NCBI RefSeq assembly: GCF_032884065.1
Contig: NC_088863.1
Coordinates: forward strand, 62,379,512-62,443,511
Length of the DNA: 64,000 nucleotides
Direction of reading: 5' to 3'
DNA from: Artemia franciscana
Lineage: Eukaryota; Arthropoda; Branchiopoda; Anostraca; Artemiidae
Shown here: piece after piece, positions 55,324 to 64,000 of the stretch
Numbering within the stretch: the first letter of the stretch is position 1
Layout: each line of letters starts with the position of its first letter
Translations under genes and position numbers: made by a program
The notes under the pieces: model-generated
What the model was told of the DNA's origin: nothing
What the model saw: the letters and a program-made list of their open reading frames with translations, nothing else
Databases searched by the model: none

Positions 55324-55396
55324 CCTCCCGTAAGGGACTTGAAACCTTGACCCGAGGATTAAAAGTCTCACGCTCTACCAACTGAGCTAATAACTT
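55324..55396 (-). repeat. tRNA-Lys(UUU)-like pseudogene
   Basis: The minus strand reads TAGCTCAGTTGGTAGAGCG (canonical A-box/D arm), AGACTTTTAATC (anticodon loop with TTT) and GGTTTCAAGTCCC (B-box-like), as in eukaryotic tRNA-Lys. The 5' acceptor AAGTTAT does not pair with the 3' ACGGGAG, and the anticodon stem is mispaired, so it is decayed. Confidence 0.7.
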
Positions 55397-55483
55397 GCAT
55401 GTGTGTAAATATAACTTCTCAATAGCTTTTAAAAATTTCAAATTAACATGGGCTCTTATGGAGAGAAATCCGTTAATTAAATA

Positions 55484-56100
55484 GCTAATGGGTGGTTTCT
55501 GGAAAACAGGGAAGGAGTTATCGGATCAAGCTGAAATTTCGCGGATAAGCTCCTGGGCCGTAGGGGACCTTAACTTGTGAATTTCAGCCCGATCGGACAA
55601 CGTTAAAAGGGGTGGGGGGGGGGGGGGTTGGAGGGTCGAAACTTTCGGGGGGTTAAGATTTTCTTACGAAACTTTCATGGGCACTTACTCGGAGAATTCC
55701 GCATCGAATGAGTCTTCGTACACCCAGATCCGATGTCGGATGTGACCTGTAGGCGTCTAGGAAAAAAAAAGTAAATGAATTTTAAGTGGCTATGCGTGGT
55801 TTCTGGAAAACAGGGAAGGAGTTATCGGATCAAGCTGAAATTTTGCGGATAAGCTCCTGGGCCCTAGGGGACCTTAACTTGTGAATTTCAGCCCGATCGG
55901 ACAACGTTAAAGGGGGGCTTGGGTTGACAGGTCGAAACTTTCGGCCAGATTTTCCCCATGAAGAAAAAGTTGGAGGGGGATGAAATTTTGCACGTTTCTT
56001 AGTTGGAGCTCGGGCTACGAAATGCATCCCTCCCCATCCGTCTGCGACCACTGGAACCGAAGATCGCTTAACATTGTAGTGTGTCGCCTCTTTATAGAGG
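55484..56100 (+). repeat. ~304-bp direct repeat pair
   Basis: GGTTTCTGGAAAACAGGGAA at about 55493 and 55797, with the following ATCGGATCAAGCTGAAATTT and GACCTTAACTTGTGAATTTC nearly identical. Within each copy, AGCTGAAATT and AATTTCAGCC form an imperfect inverted pair. A long (G)n run at 55615-55628 differs between the copies. Confidence 0.75.
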
Positions 56101-56189
56101 CACGAGTGTGCCTCCTTGACGAAGTAATTTCTGTTCGTTTTAAGTTTTAATGTCGCTCCTTACTTTCAGTTAAAAAAACTTGTTTTTTT

Positions 56190-59107
56190 TTTATTTAATC
56201 ATTCATAATAGTAATTGTGTATCATAGTTTTTGCATGCGGCAATTGTTGAGTTTGCCATGATTGAATGCTTAATTAAGGGGTATTCCCCACGAAGATCAC
56301 GCGCATGTTCGTACTAGTTGAAAATTTGACTATATTTTAAAGAGAGAATATACAATTTGAGCAAGAAAATGTTGAATGCCGGACTCACACAGACTCTCTA
56401 GCTCTAGGGATGGTAGAGCAAAAAGGGCAGGCAAAAGTATAAGGGTGAGAGCCAGGGAGGACCTCGTTCCCCGGGATTTGTCCATTAGAATGTGTGGTAA
56501 GAAATTTACTTGGTATTTAATTAATTAATTAATTTAAGTCGTTCCCAAAGACATAGTTATTAGGTTCTTCGGGTTGGATTGGAATTGTGAGTTGGATTGA
56601 AAATCTGACTATATTTTTAGAGAGAGAAAATACCAATCGAACTAGAAAATATTCAATCCCGGACTCACACAAACTTTCTAGCTCTAGGGGTGGTAGCTTC
56701 CACTCAAGTCGTAATAAACAAAACTCTACCGTTGAAAAGTTTATACAGATATGAAAAGAAAGAAATGCCCGTAGGAAGGCAGATGAGAGAAACCCGTAGA
56801 GAGGTTGATAGGAACGAATGAAAAAAAGAAAAAATAGATCGAGAGATAGACGAAGAGAGAGCTCGTCAATAGTTTAGAAACATACCCCACTGGGAAATTC
56901 CAGAAAGTGAGATTTTACGCAAATAACTTCTGAACTATAAGATGACCATAATAATTTTTGTAAAGATCTATTGAAAGAGAAAGAAAATTATCCAACATTA
57001 AATGCTAAGACTGGAAAACATGCTACTTCGTTAACTTGGCGGGGAGCTAGACTAAAAACGAAATTCTTGATACTCCAGTTTGAAATGTTTATAATCCAAA
57101 AAATGGGATGTGGAAGTGGCTAGGCAATGTAATATTAAAAATAGAACGCACGAAAATGATTTTTCGAAAGAATTTTTAGAAAATAACAAACTTCAAAAGA
57201 CACTAACGAATACAAGACGTTGACAAGAACATACCAAGGTGAAGCAATCATTCTATCGGAGAAAAATAAGAAAAAAGTTATCCGATGTGCTTTTCCTCGT
57301 AAGGATCGAGAATTTTTTACAATGGGGTCTAAGAAGAAGGACAATATGGACCAAACGGTTATTGAAGACGGTTTGTTTTGGATAATAAATAAATGATAGA
57401 AAAGTAAAAAAGAGACAAAAAGCACAAAGAGAAATATTACACACAAAATAAATTAGTTATAAAAGAGAGTAAAATTGTAGGAAAAATCACAAAAAACTAC
57501 GGAAAGACTAAAAGCTTAGGAGGGAGAAGATCCATAGCCGATTGGACGAAACTACAGGTGATCATAAGATAGAGTTGGATAAGCTACAACGGGTCATGGA
57601 AAAGATTGGAGATACTGAATTTTGGGTTGGTTTGAAGAGGCTTGGGAAGGAATCTGAAACTGTTCCCATCAATTCAAAATAGGTTTTAGTTTTTTATGAG
57701 GGGGAGGAATCCCTTGGTGAGAATATCCTACGAGAATACATGAAATAGCTCCAGTCTTATGGGCCAGTTGTGATCCCTTTACCGAGGCCTTTCCTTTCCA
57801 GTCTTCAATTGACATCCCCATTTGTTCATCATGCAAATCTCTTAGGGGTGAGATCCAGAAAAGTTGATTCGCGGTTTGCTCAGATTTTTACCTGATTCCC
57901 TGTACCCCATTGTTTTCGCAGAACTTTAAATTTTCGGCCGTGGATTATTTCAAAAAATTCCAAGAGGCAATTCATATTTCAAGTAAGATATTCACTTGTT
58001 TTTATCGCTGGAGATCAAAAGGCTATTTCAGCCAAATTTTCTTGATGGCTCGCTTCATCAAATATACCAGAACCTATTCTAAGCTTCTTTCAAATGTAAA
58101 TTCGTGAGAGCGAGAAAATTTTGACTCAATCACGCTAAGTACGATTAGGTTCCACAAATCGTTTGGATTTTCCTTCTTCGAAATTCCAAACTTGATGAAA
58201 AGGGCCAACAGACAATTGCTTTGATTGGTTGGACAGAGATACTGCATGGCAATGGAACGAAGCCAAGCGGATGTTATAGTTGCAGATCCATGAGCCAACG
58301 GGTAGCTTCAGTGGAGATGTACAAACGAAGAAGATCCACAAAAGATACTTGGTGATTTCAATTTAATTCGGCCATTCATAGCCAGAGGGTAGGAGCTAAG
58401 CACTTACCTCCGCGCAAAAATTTACCCGAGAGGTTTTGAGCAGTTGAATTAATCTTGTGTCTGATTCTGACTCGAGAGTGTAAAGTTGAGTTTGAAAGTA
58501 GTAGGCTTTTTTCACATTTTTCTCTTCTTGGTTAGCCTAGGCAGAAACTAGAGTCAGTAGCCTAGAGAAAGGCTGAGATTAAATGGGTTTGGTATTGGAA
58601 GAGATTCATGTACTAAGCAAGATGTCTTTCCGGGAGGGAAAGAAAGATAATGGTTCGAGTTTAATACATGTAGCCTTCGGCATGTTATCTTGAGCCAATT
58701 ACTGTGGCACTTCTGTAAAGTGGGGGCAATATACTTGTCAGCACCCTGCCGGTTCTTGAAAACCGACAAGCGGGACGTGTAAAAATCTGTGACGGTGTAG
58801 GGTCACCCCTGACCCTACCTAAATAGACCTAACAGAATACAGAATAACCTAAAAGCTAGGTTATTCTGGTGGCATTAGAGATATCCAAATAGTACCTGAG
58901 GTGGAATAGGGATCCTCCCCTCCCCCACAGTGAACATCTGTTATATTGGACTTCACAAGGATTTTAAATTTTTTCCTTTTGGGTTTTTATTTATTTTTTA
59001 CTTTTCTTTATATGTTTAATTTAGTTTATTTTTTCTGTTAATAACAAAAGAGTCACTTACTCAGAGAAAAAAAATACTTACTCACAGAGAGAAGGGCAAA
59101 AAGGAGG

Positions 59108-59110
<3 letters not shown>
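56190..59110 (+). other. Segment B, unit 2 copy
   Basis: Copy of 43882-46755. One local difference is an extra block near 56372-56430 (CCGGACTCACACAGACTCTCT), which resembles the neighbouring CCGGACTCACACAAACTTTC at 56660. The LINE-linker-like stretch lies at about 57512-57680. No gene. Confidence 0.6.
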
Positions 59111-59183
<73 letters not shown>

Positions 59184-59645
59184 GTTGTCTGTGTGTGTGT
59201 GTGTGTGTGTCGAGTAACCTCATGTTTGTATGTCGACTGACGTCTTGTTTGTCGACTGACGTCATTATAAGGATTGAGCTGTATGCGTCATGAAGTTGTT
59301 TGTCGACTGACGTCATGTTTGTCAACTGATGAAATTACATACCGGGACACAAATGACGACCGGGACACAGGGAATATAAATGAGGACCAGGACACAGGGA
59401 CAAAACTACAACGGGGACGCCGGGGGCACAGGCGGAATATATAAATGACGACCGGGACACAGGGATTGTTCGAATAGAAATTACAGACCGGGACACCGGG
59501 ACACAAATGACGACCGGGACACCGGGACACAGGGAATATAAATGAAAACCGGGACACCGGGACACAGGGAATATAAATGACGACCGGGACACTCAAAGAG
59601 AAATTACAAACTGGGACACCGGGACACAAATAACGACCGGGACAA
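59111..59645 (+). mobile_element. (TA)n and Helitron head/minisatellite, unit 2 copy
   Basis: Copy of 46756-47265, with a longer TA run (59111-59176) and a duplicated TCGACTGACGTC motif. The minisatellite units are otherwise in the same order as in unit 1. Confidence 0.8.
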
Positions 59646-59964
59646 AAAATAAGTATTAAAAAAAAATAACTATTTTGATTTTTGCAACCCCTCTTTGATT
59701 TTAGATTTTGATACAGTAAAACCGATTTTGATACAGTAAATGTTCTTTTAGTTTTCTATGTAAATCATTAATCCCAGAGAGGTTCGAATAATAGAGTTCT
59801 AAGAATTTGTTTAAGAAACAAACCTTTCTTAAGAAACGATTTTTCTTGCAGCCACAACATGTGCCAATACCTTTAATCATTGACACTTTATTTCTTTTTG
59901 AAACTGTCCGAGTTAAGGACTCGGTTGCAGTAACCCTTTTACATTGCATACAATAAATCTCCAT
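59646..59964 (-). mobile_element. Polinton zinc-ribbon/integrase N-terminal fossil, copy 3
   Basis: Same fossil as 47266-47580, with small substitutions in the zinc-ribbon region. It was duplicated with unit 2 and is not an independent insertion. Confidence 0.8.
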
Positions 59965-60319
59965 TTATTGCAGAATAAAGTTTTTAAACAAATTTAAACT
60001 ATTAAACATATCAATAAATACTAACAGACTTCTACAATCTTAGGAAAGTCTCAAGAGTAGTAAATAACAAGCATTGAAATTCCTCAGGCTTGACTTTTTT
60101 TAGATTTGGAATTTGTTTACTAAAATCAGCTCCTAATGAATTGCTGACTTTGCAGAAGGGATTAAAATTTGTTTACAACGAAAATCCAAACTCGTCAAGA
60201 TAAAAGATCAAATACCGCATTATACAATTAATGAATTGCAATCGTTGGCCGAAAACCATAATTTATAGACTATTGGCAAGAAGATTAAAATACCCAATAC
60301 CATCAATGATCATATCAAA

Positions 60320-62015
60320 CAGTTCGTGGTAACGAACTGTAGCAAGGAGCGACCCGGCCCAATAGTAGCCGAAACTCTAAAAAATTTTTTTAGAAATTTT
60401 CTTTAATTTTGATAACAATAGTTACATCAAAAGAATTGCATTTTAATGCTGATTTTAAATATATAAGTTTCATCGAGATCAGTTATACCCATCAAAAGTT
60501 ATGAGCCTGAGAAAATTTGCCTTTTTTTAGAAAATAGGGGAAAACATCCCCTAAGAGTCGTACAATCTTAACGAAAATCAAACCATCAAATTCAGCGTAT
60601 CAAAGAAACCTACTGTAGAAGTTTCAAGCTCCTATCTACAAAAATGTGGAATTTCGCATTTTTTGCCAGAAGACAGATCACGGATGAGTGTTTATTTGTT
60701 TTTTGTTTTTTTTTTTGTTTTTTTTTTCCAGTTATTATCGTATCGACTGAGTAGTCCTAGAATGTCGCAATTGGGCTCATTCTAACGGAAATTAAAAGTT
60801 CTAGTGCCCTTTTTGAGTGACCAAAATAATTGGAGGGTACCTAGGCCCCCTCCCACGCTCATTTTCCCCAAAAGTCAGCGGATCAAAATTCTGAGGTAGA
60901 CATTCCCATAATTGAAAAACCTAATAACTATGTCCTTAGCGACGACTTACTCCCCCGCAGTCCCCGTGGGAGGGGCTGCATGTTACAGACTTTGAACTGT
61001 GTTTTCATATAGTAATGGTTACTAGGAAGCGTAGAGACGTTTTCAGTTTTTTTTTTGTTTAGGGGAAGAGTTAAGGGGGGAGGGGTACGTGGGAGGATAT
61101 TTCCAAGGAGAAACTTCTCATGGGGAAAGATAATTTCAATGAAGGGGGCACAGGATTTTCTAGTATTATTTGAAAAAACAATGAAAAAATAAATATGAAA
61201 AGTTTTTTCTACTGAAAGTAAGGAGCAGCATTAAAACTTAAAACGAACAAAAATTATTATGCATATGAGGGGTTTACCTCCTCGTTGTACCTCACTCTTT
61301 ACGCTAAGGTATTTTTAGTAATTTCAACTGTTTATTCTGCGGCCTTTGTAATTCAGAGGTCATTCTTAAGGAATTGGGACAAAATCTAAGCTTTAGTGTA
61401 AAGAGTGAGGTATCGAAGAGGGTTGAACCCCCTCATATACGCAATAAAAACATACGAATATAGAAGTTCGCTAAGTAAGTTAATTCGTAAGTTAAGTATA
61501 TTTTTCACCAATGAAAGCGTTTGTAAAAAGTTAAAAGTTCTAGTTGCTTTTTTAAGTAACATAAAACTTGGAAAGCAACTAGGCCTCCTCCCTCGCTCCT
61601 TTTTTCTCAAAACCTTCCGATTAATTGCAATTAATTAATATGCAAATTTTGTTTTAATTATTTATGTGTGGAGAGCTAAGATCAAAACATGCATCAATTC
61701 AAAAATGTCCAGAAATTAAATAAAAAAAACAAGTTTTTTTTTAAAAGAAAGTAAGGAGCAACATTAAAACTTAAAACGAACAGAAATTACTCCGTATGTG
61801 AAAGGGGCTTTTCCTCCTCAACGCCCCACTCTTTACGCTAAAGTTTCTTACTGTTTTAAAAATAGAGTTAAGAGAAAGAGTCAAACTTTAGCGTAAAGAG
61901 CGGGTTATTGAGGAGGAAAAGCCCCTTTCATATACGGAGTAATTTCTCTTCGTTTTAAATTGTAATGTTGCTCCTTACTGTCATTTGAAAAAAACTTGTT
62001 TTTTTTATTTAATGT
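60320..62015 (+). repeat. R repeat, copy R6 (spans unit 2/unit 3 border)
   Basis: Partner of R4. The poly(T) near 60705 is interrupted by G, unlike the pure T-run of R4. Terminal palindrome at about 61735-61995. Confidence 0.78.
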
Positions 62016-64000
62016 TATAAAGAGTCAGCCAATGATATATCTTTTATGAGTATATCCCGTGCCTTTTAAGCCGTTCTTCCAGTTTATCACTAAATATTTG
62101 CACCGGCTTAGCACAACTATCGTGAGTTGCAATCTGATTTATCCTTTCTTTTTAATTAATCAAAAAAGTGTCATTTTGTCGATTCAATAAATTATAGCTG
62201 GCTCCCTCAATGTCATTGTCTTTGCTTTAGCAGCCTCATATGGTTTTTCAAATGACTATATCTGTGTCTAGCCTCGATCTGTCTTCCTCTCGTGCGTTCG
62301 CCCTATAATCAAAATGGGCAATATAGAATCAATGTAAACAATATGCTGGTGTACATTGATAAACCATATCAATCTGCTCGCACCTATCATATCAACTTGT
62401 CCCAAGTGATTGTGTGCTGCTTAAACTAAATTAACTCCAACACTATGCAACCTTATTTATAAAATTGAAATGATTTTTTCAATAGGAAACACTGAGTGTA
62501 GTGAGATGGTAGCTGAGTGGTTTCGTTGAAAACTAGCAAAATTTTATTTTTACTCAAACACAAGATTAAAAAAATTTAGTTTTTGGTTTTATAATCATAC
62601 TTTTATCATCATCTGCTGCATAACTCAGAAACTACCCATCAAATCAGCTTGTCTCAAGTGATTATGTGTTGTTTAAACTAATATCACTCCTACACTATGC
62701 AACCTTCGTTAATCAAATTTAATTTTTTTTTTCAATAAGAAACACTGAGTGAAGCGAGATGGTAGCTGAGTTGCTTCGTCGAAAACTAGCAAAATTTTAT
62801 TTTCACCCAAACACAAAATAAAAAAAAAAACTTTTTGGTTATATAATCACACTTTTATCATCACTTGCTGCATAACTCAGAAATCAAACAGTTCGTGGTA
62901 ACGAACTGTAGTAAGGAGCGACCCGGCTCAATAGTAAACGAAACTCTAAAAAACGGAATTTCGATGCTAAAAGATATATCAAAAGAATCGGATTTTTATG
63001 CTGATTTCAAATATATAAGTTTTATCAAGTTTAATTATTGTCATCAAAAGTTACGAGCCTGAGAAAATTTGCCTTATTTTGGAAAATATGGGGTAACACC
63101 CCCTAAAAGTCATAGGATGACCTTTATAGGATAAAAATTACACCATCGCATTCAGCGTATCAGAGAACCCTATAGAAAAAATTTCAAGGTCCAATCTACA
63201 AAAATGTGGAATTTCGTATTTTTTGCCAGAAGACAAATCACGGGTGCGTGTTTATTTGTTTTTTTGTTTTTTGTTTTTTTTTTCCCCAGGGGTCATCGTA
63301 TCGACCAAGTGGTCCTAGAGTGTTGCAAGAGGGCTCATTCTAACGGAAATGAAAAGTTCTAGTGCCATTTTTAAGTGACCAAAAAAATTGGAGGGCACCT
63401 AGGCCCCCTCCCACGCTCATTTTTTTCCCAAAGTCAACGGATCAAAATTTTGAGATAGCCATTTTGTTCCGCAGAGTCGAAAACCATAATAACTATGTCT
63501 TTTGGCATGACTTACCCCCCACAGTGCCTGGGGGAGGGGCTGCAAGTTACAAACTTTGACCAATGTTTACATACAGTAATGGTTACTGGGAAGTGTACCG
63601 ACGTTATCAGGGGGATTTTTTTGGTTTGGGTGTGGGGTTCAGGGGAGGGGGCTATATGGGAGGATCTTTCCTTGGAGGAATATTTCATGGGAGAAGAGAA
63701 ATTCAATGAAAAGGGCGCAGGACTTTCTAGCATTACTATAAAAAAAAACAATGAAAATATAAACATGAAAAAGTTTTTTCAATTGAAAGTAAGGAGAAGC
63801 ACTAAAACTTAAAAAGGAACAGAGATTATTACGCATATGAGGGGTTCAAAAAATACTTTACCATAAAGAGCGAGGTATTTAGGAGGAGATAAACACTTCA
63901 CTCTTTATGCTAAAATTTTTTTAAATAATTTCAACTATTTATTCTACGGCCTTTCTGATTCAGGGGTCATTCTTAAAGAATTGGGACAAAACAAGATTTA
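61755..64000 (+). repeat. Tandem segmental duplication, unit 3 (runs off the window)
   Basis: It matches unit 1 from 38572 to about 39706. At 62884 (CAGAAAT|CAAACAG) it changes to an R element. The remainder, if any, is outside the window. Confidence 0.85.
62884..64000 (+). repeat. R repeat, copy R7, incomplete at window end
   Basis: Hairpin start CAAACAGTTCGTGGTAACG, then a body clearly more diverged from R3 and R5 than they are from each other (for example GGAATTTCGATGCTAAAAGA). It is likely a separate R insertion. Confidence 0.72.

Larger units (their letters stand above)
54600..56118. mobile_element. 1.5-kb composite insertion present only in unit 2
   Basis: Unit 1 reads CTCTTTCATATACGAAGTAA without interruption at 43790, so this is an insertion in the palindrome arm. 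It contains a foldback element (54600-55066), a partial GC-rich copy (55070-55200), a tRNA-Lys-like piece and a ~304-bp direct repeat. No clear target duplication is visible. Confidence 0.8.
49357..61754 (+). repeat. Tandem segmental duplication, unit 2 (12.4 kb)
   Basis: Matches unit 1 throughout. The extra ~1.6 kb is mainly the insertion at 54600-56118, plus small indels such as the 19-bp TCGACTGACGTCTTGTTTG gain near 59235. It holds R5 and R6 and all segment A and B features. Confidence 0.92.

Overview
This is a eukaryotic, almost certainly metazoan and probably arthropod, window made nearly entirely of mobile-element debris. It is very AT-rich, full of (TA)n and (CTAAAAAA)n tracts, and holds Helitrons, LINEs, a Polinton fossil, tRNA-like repeats and a TIR transposon. 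No intact host gene is visible. The only host-gene sequence recognised is the C-terminal half of S-adenosylmethionine synthetase (MAT), as broken copies. The species cannot be named from the sequence alone.

Layout. 0.2-3.9 kb: Helitron ends, a minus-strand LINE and a MAT pseudogene. 3.9-5.2 kb: an unidentified coding scrap and a Polinton integrase fossil. 5.6-7.3 kb: first copy of a dispersed ~1.7 kb repeat, called R here, with a 5' hairpin and a large terminal palindrome. 7.7-14.7 kb: Helitrons, including a 4.0 kb element (8939-12963) with a Lys/Arg-rich repeat ORF, a Rep N-terminal region and a Pif1-type helicase, but no HUH nuclease core. 15.0-17.2 kb: a plus-strand LINE. 17.2-27.1 kb: an array of 0.5-0.8 kb units carrying a tRNA-like segment, split by a Helitron (18288-19719) and by a 3.16 kb TIR transposon (21263-24423). 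That transposon encodes an XPG/FEN-like nuclease with a C-terminal cysteine cluster and looks Academ-like. 27.1-31.2 kb: Helitron minisatellites and a deleted, chimeric Helitron. 31.2-38.6 kb: a rearranged second copy of the first 8 kb, partly direct and partly inverted. 38.6-64 kb: a tandem segmental duplication with a period of about 10.8 kb, at least 2.2 units, differing by one 1.5 kb insertion, one divergent patch, one R junction and one flipped palindrome.

The parts do not form one pathway. They record serial insertion and recombination. The most informative features are the TIR transposon with its nuclease, the Helitron whose exact ends are proved by unoccupied paralogous sites inside the same window, and the long tandem array whose near-identical copies expose recombination events. 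Homology calls rest on reading translated sequence and motif recall; no search was run. Identities between copies are by eye.
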